From assembly GCA_018266755.1 (NCBI GenBank), contig JAFDZW010000007.1, positions 81,870-145,869 of the forward strand: a DNA stretch of 64,000 nt, written 5' to 3'. Positions 24,246 through 33,427 of the stretch are shown here, piece by piece. Both the position numbers and the translations under genes were made by a program. The DNA is from Bacteroidota bacterium (GTDB lineage Bacteria > Bacteroidota > Ignavibacteria > Palsa-1295). The notes beneath the pieces are model-generated. The model was not told the DNA's origin and made no database searches. It saw only the letters and a program-made list of their open reading frames with translations. The stretch's first letter is position 1. Each line of letters begins with the position of its first letter.

Positions 24246-26786
24246 TCATAGCACTCCCTGAACGTCCACATCGACCGTGACGCTGACCGATCGTGTCGCG
24301 AATCGCTCTTGATAGAGCTCCAATGCCCCGGCCAGCATCCGACGAATCTTCTCGCCGCCCGGATCGAACGCGCGGATATCCTTGATGAGCAGATGCTGTC
24401 TGAATTCGCCACGCAGCCGTGCGATCGGCGGTGGGACGGGGCCGAGCAACTGGTAGTAATTCGATTGCGCAGGAACGAGCGAGGTGAACGCCCGCGCTTT
24501 CTCGGCAACGGTCTGCGCATTCTCGCCGCGAAACTCAACCAAGATCAAGCGCACATACGGCGGGTAGAGCGGTTCGTGCCGCTGAATGTGCTCATGCGCA
24601 TAGAAGCCTTCGTAGTCGTGTTTGGCCGCAAAGAGGACCGCCGGATGTTCCGGTTGAAACGTCTGGACGATCACCTCGCCCGCGAGTTCTTCGCTGCGGC
24701 CCGCGCGGCCGGATACCTGTGTCAGGAGTTGGAACGTCCGTTCGGCCGATCGAAAGTCGGGCAGCGACAGACTGGTGTCGGCATTGATCACGCCCACGAG
24801 CGTGACGCGCGGGAAGTCGAGGCCTTTGGCGACCATCTGCGTACCGAGCAGCACATCGGCATCGCCATTACCGAACGATCGTAGTAACTGCTCGTATGCA
24901 CCGCGTCGAGAGGTCGTATCAAGATCCATTCGGGCGATGCGTATCTCGGGGAAATGCGTTCGAAGTTCGTCCTCGACCCGCTCGGTACCGACGCCGCCAA
25001 GATACATCTTTTCCGAACCGCACGTCGGGCACACTTGCGAGCGCTTCTGCAAGAAACCGCAATAATGGCATTGCATCCGGTTGCCGCTTTGATGCCAGGT
25101 CATCGTGACGGCACAGTTCGGGCACATCACCACCTCGCCGCAGCTCGAGCAACCAAGGAAGGTAGAGAATCCGCGACGGTTTTGCAAGAGCACGACACCC
25201 TGCTTTCGTGCAAGTCGAAGCGCGATCGCTTCTTTGAGCTCTGGCGAAATGCTCGATGCCTTCGCCTGCTCTGCCGCGCGGCGAAGCGGTTGCCGCATAT
25301 CGACGATCCGCACCGGCGGAAGCTTCGCATCCTGTGCGCGCTTGGTCAGTTGCAGCAGGGTGTATTTCTTCTGTTCAGCGTTATAGAAACTCTCGAGCGA
25401 CGGCGTCGCGCTGCCGAGCACTGCTACGCCGCCGAGCAGATGCGCACGCATGACTGCGGCGTCGCGGGCGTGATAGCGCGGCGATGAATCGTATTGCTTG
25501 TAGGTAACCTCGTGCTCTTCATCGACGATGATAAGCTTCAGATTCCTGATCGGTGCAAAAACGGCGCTACGCGCACCGATGGCGATCTTTGTATCCCCTC
25601 GCGCCAAGGCCTGCCATGAGGCAAGGCGTTCCGTGTTCGACATGCGCGAATGCAGAACGGAAATATTGGCGTGCAGACGACGCTTGAAGCGGTCGATGAG
25701 CTGTGGTGTGAGCGAGATCTCCGGCACCAGCACCAGCACGCCGCCGCCCGAAGCGATCACCTTGCGTGCAAGTGTGATATACACCTCCGTCTTGCCGGAG
25801 CCGGTGATGCCATGGATCAGAAACGTCTTGCTCTCGGCGGCATCAAGTGAAGTATTCACTGCATCGACGGCGATCTGTTGGTCGCTTGTGAGCGCAAGGT
25901 TCTCGATCGCATCTTCATGATTCGGCAACGGACCGCTTGGTCCGGTGGACCGCACTTCGCGCTGTTCGATGCGAACATAGTTCTTCTTGACGAGCGCTTG
26001 AATGACAGCAGGCGTTGCTTCGGCTTCGGCGCTCAAGAGCTTCACCGCCAGAGGTTCATCAGGCGAGAGCTGCCGCTGCTGCATGAGCTTCATCAGGACT
26101 CGCGCCTGCTTCGGGGCGTTCTCGAGCTCGAGCAATGCTCTTGTGAGCTTCGCCCCATCCTCTAATTCTTCGGTGAGCACAGCGACGCGTTCGGTCTTGG
26201 GCTTCGCTGCGGGTCGTTCGGCATCAACGATGCGGATGAAGCCGTCGCGCTCAAGCGCGGCAAGATGCGCGTAGAGTCCGCCGATCTTCGATCGCTTTGC
26301 CAGGTGCGAAGCGAACACACCGTTCGGATAAGTCGCGATGAGCCGCAGTACTTCTGCTCGACGCATCGATCGCTTTTCTAACTCCGCGGCTTCTCGGGCG
26401 ATGTCGGTCGAGACGGGAATGACCTTGCTTTTGGTCTCGCTTCGGAGTCCCTGCGGCAGTGCAGCTTCGAGTACTTCGCCCCACGACGAGAGGTAGTAGC
26501 CGGCGATCCACTTCGTCCAGGCGAGGAAGTGTTCGTCGAAGACCGGTTGGGTATCGAGGATGTCTTCGATCGCACGGATGGAGCGAATATTCTTCGGCGC
26601 TTCGTCCGAACGTGCGACGATGACACCCGTCGTCAGCCGCTTGCCGAGCGGGACGACGACGCGCGTGCCGACCTGTGCCGACTCTGCGAGCTCCTCGGGG
26701 ATGGAATAGGTCAGACCGTCGAATCCGCCGCTATGATACTTGAATGTCAGTGGCAGTGCCACTGTGGCATAGCGGGGCGTGGGCAT
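24246..26786 (-). CDS. priA: Primosomal replication restart helicase PriA
   Basis: This 846-aa protein has an N-terminal DNA-binding domain (TFKYHSGGFDGLTYSI), a helicase core with Walker A GITGSGKTEVY near residue 325, the DEEH box (IIVDEEHEVTYKQ) near 420, a zinc-binding domain with four CxxC pairs near 545-590 (CSSCGEVVMCPNCAV, CHYCGFLQ, CPTCGSEK), and a C-terminal helicase half (TQMVAKGLDFPRVTLVGVI, QVSGRAGR). It reloads the replisome at collapsed forks. The gene follows the 67-aa gene at 26794 by 7 bp. Confidence 0.97.
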   Translation of the reverse strand: MPTPRYATVALPLTFKYHSGGFDGLTYSIPEELAESAQVGTRVVVPLGKRLTTGVIVARSDEAPKNIRSIRAIEDILDTQPVFDEHFLAWTKWIAGYYLSSWGEVLEAALPQGLRSETKSKVIPVSTDIAREAAELEKRSMRRAEVLRLIATYPNGVFASHLAKRSKIGGLYAHLAALERDGFIRIVDAERPAAKPKTERVAVLTEELEDGAKLTRALLELENAPKQARVLMKLMQQRQLSPDEPLAVKLLSAEAEATPAVIQALVKKNYVRIEQREVRSTGPSGPLPNHEDAIENLALTSDQQIAVDAVNTSLDAAESKTFLIHGITGSGKTEVYITLARKVIASGGGVLVLVPEISLTPQLIDRFKRRLHANISVLHSRMSNTERLASWQALARGDTKIAIGARSAVFAPIRNLKLIIVDEEHEVTYKQYDSSPRYHARDAAVMRAHLLGGVAVLGSATPSLESFYNAEQKKYTLLQLTKRAQDAKLPPVRIVDMRQPLRRAAEQAKASSISPELKEAIALRLARKQGVVLLQNRRGFSTFLGCSSCGEVVMCPNCAVTMTWHQSGNRMQCHYCGFLQKRSQVCPTCGSEKMYLGGVGTERVEDELRTHFPEIRIARMDLDTTSRRGAYEQLLRSFGNGDADVLLGTQMVAKGLDFPRVTLVGVINADTSLSLPDFRSAERTFQLLTQVSGRAGRSEELAGEVIVQTFQPEHPAVLFAAKHDYEGFYAHEHIQRHEPLYPPYVRLILVEFRGENAQTVAEKARAFTSLVPAQSNYYQLLGPVPPPIARLRGEFRQHLLIKDIRAFDPGGEKIRRMLAGALELYQERFATRSVSVTVDVDVQGVL

Positions 26787-26793
26787 GGGGCCT

Positions 26794-26997
26794 CTACTGC
26801 TTCGGTGCGTTCTCGGCGTTCATCGCTTGCTCTTGTTGCTTGGCAACGTGCTCCATGATGAGCTGCTTCATCTTCTCTTCGACCTGCTGATGGGCCGTGC
26901 CGTTGACGATCAGTTCGAGCTGTGGGCAGAAGGCAGCATACACGTTCTCGCCGCGACGGCGAACCAGGATTTCATACTCTTTTCCGTTGATCTCCAT
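26794..26997 (-). CDS. Small HicB-like-fold protein of unknown role
   Basis: This 67-aa protein begins MEINGKEYEILVRRRGENVY with AAFCPQLELIVNGTAHQQVEEKMKQLIMEHV, ending in a Gln/Ala-rich tail. The short beta-beta-beta-alpha pattern (YAAFCPQLE, then a long helix) is weakly reminiscent of HicB-type antitoxin domains, but no paired toxin is adjacent. It sits upstream of priA with only 7 bp between, so the two are probably co-transcribed. It is kept as a gene because of its position and clean frame. Confidence 0.6.
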   Translation of the reverse strand: MEINGKEYEILVRRRGENVYAAFCPQLELIVNGTAHQQVEEKMKQLIMEHVAKQQEQAMNAENAPKQ

Positions 26998-27073
26998 ACT
27001 ATCCTTTCCGAATAGCTATCAAACAGAGAAACGGGTGCGAGTGTTCGACGAAGCGAACACCAGTGAGTCCAAG

Positions 27074-28312
27074 CTATTCCTTCACCAATCGCACGACTGA
27101 GTCACCGATAGACACAGTGTAGATACCGGGTGCACACCGCGTGAGATCAAGCTCCGACGAGTTCACACCGGCGGGAAGACTCGCTCGTTCGACACAACGC
27201 CCAAGCGCATCAATGACCCTCAGCGAGCTCGCCGTTCGCGCCGGTATGTTCGATACCGTAACATGATCGGTCGCTGGGTTCGGATAGATGGTCATCGCGG
27301 TCTGGACCGATTCCTCGCGTGTGCCATCGGTAGCCTGCGGGTCATACACTTCAACGTCGTTCGTCGGGCCATGCGGCCGGTAGCCACCGAGGGCGTAGAG
27401 TTTGTTGTTTAGAGCCCCGGTCGAAAGCATAGTTCTGGCAGAGAATAGTCCTGGGTAGTACGGCCGGCTCCAGGTGTTCGTAGAGGGATCGAAGATCTCG
27501 ACTTCGGCAGATGTATCTTTTTCACCGCCCCAATAGAGCGGAAACGCAGCGCTTCCGCCGCCAACAATATAGATCTTCGAGTTCAGGATTTCCGCTCCGT
27601 GAAACGCGCGAGCCGTGAATGCACCGTTCGTTGAAAGTATACTCCACGTATTCCTAGCGGGATCGAACTTACGCAGTTTGTCGCTGGGTGAGTGATCAGG
27701 ATTCAGACCGCCTATCAAAAAGATCTTTCCGTTCATGACTGTTGCCGACATGCCGACGCCAGGATCGAACGGACCGCTTGGATGCACGATCGTGAAGGTG
27801 TTGGTCTGGGGATCGAACACTTCCATGGTGTCAATGATGTGATCGGTTTCTCCACCGATCAAATAGATCTTGTTGCCGACAACACTCGCGGTAAGCCCTA
27901 CGCGCGCGGAAAATACTCCGGAAGTGACGGGACGATAGACCATCTGCACGGCCGGATCAATGACCCGAAGGGTGTCATAGATGCCGCGCGCCTGATTCCA
28001 TCCTCCGAATACATAGATGTTACTACCGAGAACACATGCGGCAGCTTCCGTCGTGAACATCCCCTCCCCGGTCAACACGGGTGTATTCCAGGTATGAGTC
28101 TCCGGATCAAAATACTGCACCGGGATCTGTGGGTCCTCGCTGCCGCCGATCAGATAGATCCGGTTATCGATCACGGCTGACGCCGCAGAGTATCGTGGGA
28201 CGAAGGCAGTGGACGTATCGGTCGTCCAAACACCCTGAGCATATCCTGCACAGGCACAACAGAACATCAGCACTAGCGCTGTCATGAGAGACCGTAGAGT
28301 GATCATGGCCAT
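27074..28312 (-). CDS. Secreted Kelch-repeat protein with T9SS sorting domain
   Basis: This 412-aa exported protein has a signal peptide (LMTALVLMFCCACAGYAQ). Six Kelch beta-propeller blades follow, marked by IYLIGG, IYVFGG, IYLIGG, IFLIGG, IYIVGG and LYALGG (residues about 50-320). The last 75 residues are a T9SS sorting domain with IYPNPATDHVTV, SLRVIDALGRCVERASL and APGIYTVSI. It is probably a surface-displayed binding protein or a carbohydrate-related enzyme of galactose-oxidase-like fold. It lies in a gene-poor gap between the small priA-leader gene and the thioesterase. Confidence 0.85.
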   Translation of the reverse strand: MAMITLRSLMTALVLMFCCACAGYAQGVWTTDTSTAFVPRYSAASAVIDNRIYLIGGSEDPQIPVQYFDPETHTWNTPVLTGEGMFTTEAAACVLGSNIYVFGGWNQARGIYDTLRVIDPAVQMVYRPVTSGVFSARVGLTASVVGNKIYLIGGETDHIIDTMEVFDPQTNTFTIVHPSGPFDPGVGMSATVMNGKIFLIGGLNPDHSPSDKLRKFDPARNTWSILSTNGAFTARAFHGAEILNSKIYIVGGGSAAFPLYWGGEKDTSAEVEIFDPSTNTWSRPYYPGLFSARTMLSTGALNNKLYALGGYRPHGPTNDVEVYDPQATDGTREESVQTAMTIYPNPATDHVTVSNIPARTASSLRVIDALGRCVERASLPAGVNSSELDLTRCAPGIYTVSIGDSVVRLVKE

Positions 28313-28411
28313 AGTTGGATCATTGGTACACCATATTCAGTCCACGAATATATGCACAGATCGGGATAAGTGAATCTGGCAATTCGATGAATTCGATTTC
28401 ACGCTCTCAGG

Positions 28412-28813
28412 CTACTTGCCAACGGCATCGAGATATGACTTCGGAGGCCGGACCGGTCTGCCTGTCTGTTTGTCGGTGAAGACGAGCGTTGTGGAGCCTT
28501 CGGCGATCAGCGCATCATCCGAGGCACGCCGAATGGTGTAGGTGATAGGAAGACGTGGCGAGTTCTGGGGCTCGAGGCTGGCAGTAACGAGCAGATCGTC
28601 GTCGTAGGTCGCACCTTTGAAGTATTTCACACTTGCATCGGCGACGGGGAGCATATACCCCGATTCCTCCAGCGAGCGGTACGGCAACCCCATCATGCGC
28701 AAGAACTCGGTGCGTGCGACCTCGAAATACTCAAGGTACTTCGCGTAATACACGATACCCATCTGATCGGTATCGGCGTAACGAACGCGAATGGTGGTCG
28801 TATGTGAGAGCAT
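28412..28813 (-). CDS. YbgC/FadM-type acyl-CoA thioesterase
   Basis: This 133-aa hotdog-fold enzyme has the 4-hydroxybenzoyl-CoA thioesterase active-site stretch VRYADTDQMGIVYYAKYLEYF (cited as RYADTDQMGIVYYAKY, Asp near residue 16) followed by VARTEFLRMMG. It hydrolyses acyl-CoA or acyl-carrier thioesters in the cytoplasm. The closeness to accA (gap of 111 bp downstream of accA's stop) suggests a fatty-acid connection. Cell role inferred from the family. Confidence 0.88.
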   Translation of the reverse strand: MLSHTTTIRVRYADTDQMGIVYYAKYLEYFEVARTEFLRMMGLPYRSLEESGYMLPVADASVKYFKGATYDDDLLVTASLEPQNSPRLPITYTIRRASDDALIAEGSTTLVFTDKQTGRPVRPPKSYLDAVGK

Positions 28814-28924
28814 AGGAATATCTTCGTGTCATTGTGGGGATGTCGCGCAGCGACAACGACGCAATCTAAGAACTCAAATGTCTGGCTACGCTCGCAATGA
28901 TATGCCGGTTGAACATATCGTAAA

Positions 28925-29884
28925 CTACCCTTCTTGCCAGAACCCCATCTTCGAGAACTTCTTGACTCGTCTGGCGAGTGACGCACCGCCGCCGAAGGAT
29001 TCGTTCTTGCGAAGGTTTGTGATCTCTTCGACCAACACCGAACGCATCGTCGCATACATCGTATCCGGATCGCGATGAGCGCCGCCAAGCGGTTCGGGCA
29101 CCACTCGGTCGATGACCCCGACCGAAAGCAGATCGGGTGCGGTAAGCTTCAGAGCTTCGGCAGCTTGTTCTTTATAACCCCAACTGCGCCAGAGGATCGA
29201 CGAGCACGACTCGGGCGAAATTACTGAGTACCATGCATTCTCGAGCATCAGCACGCGGTCGCCAACGCCAATACCGAGTGCGCCGCCGGAGGCGCCTTCG
29301 CCGATGACGACGATCACGATCGGCACTTCGAGCTTCGACATCTCAAGGAGGTTTCGTGCGATAGCCTCCGCTTGGCCACGTTCTTCCGCTTCTAACCCCG
29401 GAAATGCACCCGGTGTATCGAGGAGGCACACGATCGGTTTCGAGAACTTCTCGGCAAGTTTGAATAAGCGCAATGCCTTGCGATATCCTTCCGGGTTCGG
29501 CATCCCGAAGTTACGATAGACGTTCTGCTTCGTATCGCGTCCTTTCTGATGACCCACGAAGAGTACCGAGCCAACGCCGTCGAGCGTTCCGAATCCGCCG
29601 ACGATCGCCGGATCATCACGAACGCCCCGGTCGCCGTGCAGTTCGATGAAATCGGATGTCAGCGCATTGATATAGTCGAGTGTGTACGGCCGCTCCGGAT
29701 GACGAGCGAGCTGTACACGTTGCCATCGTGAAAGATGTTCGAAGATCTCCTTCCGGAGTTCTTCTACCTTCAGCTCCATCGATACGATCTCTTCGGAGAG
29801 ATCGACGTCGAGCGAGCGCATTTCGCTGATCTTCGATTCGAGCTCGACGATCGGCTTTTCAAAATCCAGTGTAACTGATGCCAT
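28925..29884 (-). CDS. accA: Acetyl-CoA carboxylase carboxyltransferase subunit alpha
   Basis: This 319-aa subunit transfers carboxyl from biotin to acetyl-CoA, giving malonyl-CoA for fatty-acid synthesis; it works with AccD, which is not in this window. Features are the N-terminal [58 protein letters not shown] and [17 protein letters not shown] (oxyanion-hole glycines). The gene starts 22 bp after the SIMPL gene and runs the same way. Confidence 0.97.
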   Translation of the reverse strand: MASVTLDFEKPIVELESKISEMRSLDVDLSEEIVSMELKVEELRKEIFEHLSRWQRVQLARHPERPYTLDYINALTSDFIELHGDRGVRDDPAIVGGFGTLDGVGSVLFVGHQKGRDTKQNVYRNFGMPNPEGYRKALRLFKLAEKFSKPIVCLLDTPGAFPGLEAEERGQAEAIARNLLEMSKLEVPIVIVVIGEGASGGALGIGVGDRVLMLENAWYSVISPESCSSILWRSWGYKEQAAEALKLTAPDLLSVGVIDRVVPEPLGGAHRDPDTMYATMRSVLVEEITNLRKNESFGGGASLARRVKKFSKMGFWQEG

Positions 29885-29905
29885 AGATGCGGCCTTTGCA
29901 GGTGC

Positions 29906-30604
29906 TTACTGAACTGAAAACGTTACTTTGAGGGTAGCAGACTTTCTGACTTTCTGAGGATTCAGCCCCGAGACGATTACGCCCCGATGCTCCTCTTCCT
30001 CTTCGCGGCCCATGCCGCCGCCCGAAGCAGCACCCTCGGCAGCAGCGTCGCCGATCGAGAGGATCGCTCCCAGCTTGCCACCCATTTGCTCGGCCAAACG
30101 CTCGGCCTTCTCGCGGGCTTCGGCTAATGCCTTCTTGCCCGCTGATTCCTCCAACTCATCTTTATTCGAACTTCCGTAGCTTGCGATCGACACGTTGCTC
30201 GCACCGGCAAGCGTACCTGCATCGATGATCTTCGGCACATTTGCAAGGGTACGAACGCGGATCTGATAGGTCACCATCAGATGATATCCGGCCAAATGCG
30301 GCGTTGCCCCACCGCCGCCAGAGTAATCGTAGCTCGGGCTCAATGCCGTTCCCTGCTGTTCGATATCGGAAGATGCTACGCCTGCGTCGGCAATCGCTTT
30401 ACGCAAGCGCATGCCAGCATCGTCGCAACGGGAGAATACTCCCTGCGCGGTTTGGTCCTGTGCAGAGACCATCATCGTTACAAGCGCATAATCCGGTTTC
30501 GCTTCGACGCTGCCGTCACCGATGACCGTGATCGTCCGTTGTGCAACGGCCGAAAGCGGCAGGAGTGCCGCTGCAAGAACCAGTAGTATCGTTCGTACTT
30601 TCAT
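29906..30604 (-). CDS. SIMPL-domain (DUF541) periplasmic protein
   Basis: This 232-aa protein has a signal peptide (LLVLAAALLPLSAVAQ) after the ATG at 30602-30604. The SIMPL/DUF541 domain (residues about 20-232) opens RTITVIGDGSVEAKPDYALV and ends VRKSATLKVTFSV. A charged low-complexity insert (GGGMGREEEEEHRG) lies near residue 200. Members of the family are oligomeric envelope proteins of unclear role. It starts 38 bp after the last gene of the polysaccharide cluster and precedes accA. Confidence 0.85.
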   Translation of the reverse strand: MKVRTILLVLAAALLPLSAVAQRTITVIGDGSVEAKPDYALVTMMVSAQDQTAQGVFSRCDDAGMRLRKAIADAGVASSDIEQQGTALSPSYDYSGGGGATPHLAGYHLMVTYQIRVRTLANVPKIIDAGTLAGASNVSIASYGSSNKDELEESAGKKALAEAREKAERLAEQMGGKLGAILSIGDAAAEGAASGGGMGREEEEEHRGVIVSGLNPQKVRKSATLKVTFSVQ

Positions 30605-30642
30605 AGTGATATACGAGTATTTCGTGAAGTACAAAACACGTG

Positions 30643-32667
30643 TCAGACCGATTTGTTCGAGAACAATTTCCGCAGCAGAATCTCCAAATCCATCCCCACC
30701 GAGTGGTGCCGCGCATAATAGAGATTCATCTGCTCGATATCCTCGGTCCGCAGCAACCCCGAAACGGGTCCGCCGGCTACGTCACAGAGACTCACCACAC
30801 CTGTCTTGGCAAGTGGCAGTTGCCCTGAGCCAACCGCTTTAATGCCAACAAGCGATCGTTTCCCACGCAAGACCTCGCCAAGTTCCGACGCCAGGTGTTT
30901 TGCGCCCTCGGTGCGCGCTACCGCGGCACTTGCGAGAACGAACGGATACGCAACCGTTGCTCCGATAATATCCATAAGACGCTTTGCGAAGCGGTGGCTC
31001 ATCTTTTGAATATTATACTCGAGCGGCATCAGTGTTAATGCTTCCGGACTTTCCGGCGGACGGATGAGCTCGATCTTCGAACGCGATAACAGGACGTCAC
31101 TTGCCTGTGGTACAACATTAAAACTTACCTCGAACGTAAGGTCTTCACCTGAGATTGAGTGCATCGCCGCGAGCATCTCGGAATAGGAGATGCCTTCTGC
31201 CGGGAAGATTACCTGCGAGATGCGTTCGTCACGCACGATGCGAGCGAGCATACCGAGATCGCCTTTGATCGGGATGCCCGTCATCACTTCGGTACCGATG
31301 CGCGAGAGATCGCGGTCAATGAACCCAAGCAGACGGTAACGTCGTGCAAAGCCCGACGAAAGCAGCAAGCCTGCGATCCGCTCGGATTCGACTCCCGTCC
31401 CGACGATCACGGTATTGCGCAAGGCCGGACGTGCCGAGCCTTCGCCGCCGAAACGGATGCGGTCGGCCCATCGCATCAGCGATCGGAACACGATCATGAG
31501 CACGCCGCCTGCGGCAGTCGTCAGTAACACGAGCGAACGGCTCGATGGGATCTCTTTGAAGAAGTACGTCAGTGACGACAGGACGATCAGCACCGCCGGC
31601 ATTGCCAGCAGCACAGGCCTTGATCGGCGGCGCTCGCCCGTTGCATACGCTCCCACCATCGAGAGCACGATTGCAGTGACTACCGCCGGTACAATCACCG
31701 CCCACGGATAGTCGATGCGTGGCAAGCCGAAAATCGAACCGAGCAAGTATCGGGTGACAAGCAGCACCGAGATCATCGTCAGGGCAATATCCCCGCCGAG
31801 CATAAACAGCGCACCGCGATACTTCTTTGCGAACGCGATCAACGTGCGCGCACTGATACCCAAGCGCAGCAGTATCGTGAAGAGCACGTTCGAGCCGTAG
31901 TGCTTCCTGACGAAGATGTGCATTGCTTCGTAGAAGACCTTCACTTCGTTAATCACACTTCGGCGTGTCGATTCACCCTGGAAGTGAACGGTGGACGTCG
32001 AATGGACATAGTACACTTTGTGCCCGGTCTCTTTGACCCGATAGCAGAGATCGAGATCCTCGCCGTACATGAAGAATGCCTCGTCGAATCCCTGCGTAGC
32101 CTCGTATGCGTTGCGCGAAAGCACCATGAACGCGCCGCTGATGGCATCGACCTCGTAGGTATCGTCGATGCTTTTATAGGTGAGATTATATTGTGCGAAC
32201 CACGGTGACTTCGGAAAAAACGTCGAGAACCCGAACAACTTTGTGAAGCTGGCCCATGGTGTCGGGAATCCGCGGCGGCAGGAGATCTGAAACGAACCGT
32301 CGGCATTGAGCAGCTTGCAGCCGGCAAGGCCGGCATCGGGATGGCTGCGCATGAAATCCACCATCGTGCGTAGCGTGTCTTCGCCGAGAATCGTATCGGG
32401 ATTGAGGAGCAACAGGTAGTCACCGGTCGCCCCCTTCATGGCCAGATTGTTGGCCTTACCGAATCCGAGATTTTGATCGGACGCGAAGAGAGTAACGTCA
32501 GGATATGCCGAGCGGACCATTTCCGCGCTGCCGTCGCGCGATGCGTTATCGACGACAAAGATCTCACCGCTCAGTCCGCCTGCCACAAGCGAGCGCTTGA
32601 CGCTATCGAGCGCCCCGCGCAAGAACTCGCGCACATTATAGCTGACGATGACGATCGAAATATCCAT
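30643..32667 (-). CDS. GT2 glycosyltransferase fused to a degenerate phosphoglycosyltransferase-like domain
   Basis: This 674-aa protein begins with a GT-A fold GT2 domain: ISIVIVSYNV, IFVVDNASRDGSA, LLLLNPDTILGEDTL, AISGAFMVLSR and FMYGEDLDLCYRV (rhamnosyltransferase-like, residues 1-260). About five transmembrane helices follow (270-400), then a Rossmann CoA-binding_3-type domain (VIVGTGVESERIAGLL). The tail resembles the end of WbaP-type sugar transferases (KRLMDIIGATVAYPF, then SLVGIK, VSLCDVAGG and MDLEILLRKLF), but the catalytic core (KFRSM and DE(L/V)PQ blocks) is missing. The start ATG at 32665-32667 follows the upstream gene without overlap. The second half is probably non-catalytic. 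Confidence 0.8.
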   Translation of the reverse strand: MDISIVIVSYNVREFLRGALDSVKRSLVAGGLSGEIFVVDNASRDGSAEMVRSAYPDVTLFASDQNLGFGKANNLAMKGATGDYLLLLNPDTILGEDTLRTMVDFMRSHPDAGLAGCKLLNADGSFQISCRRGFPTPWASFTKLFGFSTFFPKSPWFAQYNLTYKSIDDTYEVDAISGAFMVLSRNAYEATQGFDEAFFMYGEDLDLCYRVKETGHKVYYVHSTSTVHFQGESTRRSVINEVKVFYEAMHIFVRKHYGSNVLFTILLRLGISARTLIAFAKKYRGALFMLGGDIALTMISVLLVTRYLLGSIFGLPRIDYPWAVIVPAVVTAIVLSMVGAYATGERRRSRPVLLAMPAVLIVLSSLTYFFKEIPSSRSLVLLTTAAGGVLMIVFRSLMRWADRIRFGGEGSARPALRNTVIVGTGVESERIAGLLLSSGFARRYRLLGFIDRDLSRIGTEVMTGIPIKGDLGMLARIVRDERISQVIFPAEGISYSEMLAAMHSISGEDLTFEVSFNVVPQASDVLLSRSKIELIRPPESPEALTLMPLEYNIQKMSHRFAKRLMDIIGATVAYPFVLASAAVARTEGAKHLASELGEVLRGKRSLVGIKAVGSGQLPLAKTGVVSLCDVAGGPVSGLLRTEDIEQMNLYYARHHSVGMDLEILLRKLFSNKSV

Positions 32668-32683
32668 CGAGACGCATAAATAC

Positions 32684-33427
32684 TCAGAGTTCGCCGGAAA
32701 GCGATTTGAGTTTGAGCTTCCAGACAAGCGTCATCGCTTCGCGGACGATCGACTTATTCATTTTGCTCGTACCGGCACGGCGATCGACGAAAACAATGGG
32801 GATTTCTTTGATGCGAAACTTCTTGCGCCACGCGCGAAAATTCATTTCGATCTGGAAGGCATAGCCGTTCGAGTGAATGCTGTCGAGATCGATAGCTTCG
32901 AGTACGGCGCGTCGAAAACACTTGAATCCGCCGGTCGTATCGTATACCCTGATGCCGGTCACAATACGGGCATACTTGTTCGCATAATACGATAGCAGCA
33001 GTCGGCGCAGCGGCCAGTTCGCAACGTTCGCACCGCTGATGTAGCGCGAGCCGAGCACGAGATCGTAGTCGTTGATTTCGCGCAAAAAATTCGGGACTTC
33101 GTCGGGGTCATGCGAAAAGTCGGCGTCCATCTCGAAGAGATAATCGAACCCCTGCTTCAGACCGTACTTGAAGCCGTCGACATACGCTGTACCAAGTCCC
33201 ATCTTTCCCGGTCGCGGCAGCAGATGTAGCCGTTCGGGACCGATCTCGGGAAGCGCCTGCAAGCGTCGTACGATATCCGCCGTGCCGTCGGGCGAATTGT
33301 CGTCAACGATCAGCACCGACAGACTGACATCCGGCGTCTTGGGTTCTTGCGCCAGCACCGCGCGGATAATGTTCTCGACATTATCGGCCTCGTTATACGT
33401 GGGAATAATGACCAGTGCTCGTTTCAT
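32684..33427 (-). CDS. Polyprenol-phosphate mannose (dolichol-P-mannose) synthase-like GT2
   Basis: This 247-aa GT2 enzyme has VIIPTYNEADNVENII, VDDNSPDGTADIV (nucleotide-sugar Asp), FEMDADFSHDPDEV, VLGSRYISGA and a WRKKFRIKEIPIVF segment, the full polyprenol-monophosphomannose synthase set. It moves a sugar from a nucleotide donor onto polyprenol phosphate. It has no C-terminal membrane helices. The polyprenol-sugar would feed the two GT-C enzymes encoded in the same operon. Its start overlaps the aminotransferase gene by 4 bp. Confidence 0.9.
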   Translation of the reverse strand: MKRALVIIPTYNEADNVENIIRAVLAQEPKTPDVSLSVLIVDDNSPDGTADIVRRLQALPEIGPERLHLLPRPGKMGLGTAYVDGFKYGLKQGFDYLFEMDADFSHDPDEVPNFLREINDYDLVLGSRYISGANVANWPLRRLLLSYYANKYARIVTGIRVYDTTGGFKCFRRAVLEAIDLDSIHSNGYAFQIEMNFRAWRKKFRIKEIPIVFVDRRAGTSKMNKSIVREAMTLVWKLKLKSLSGEL

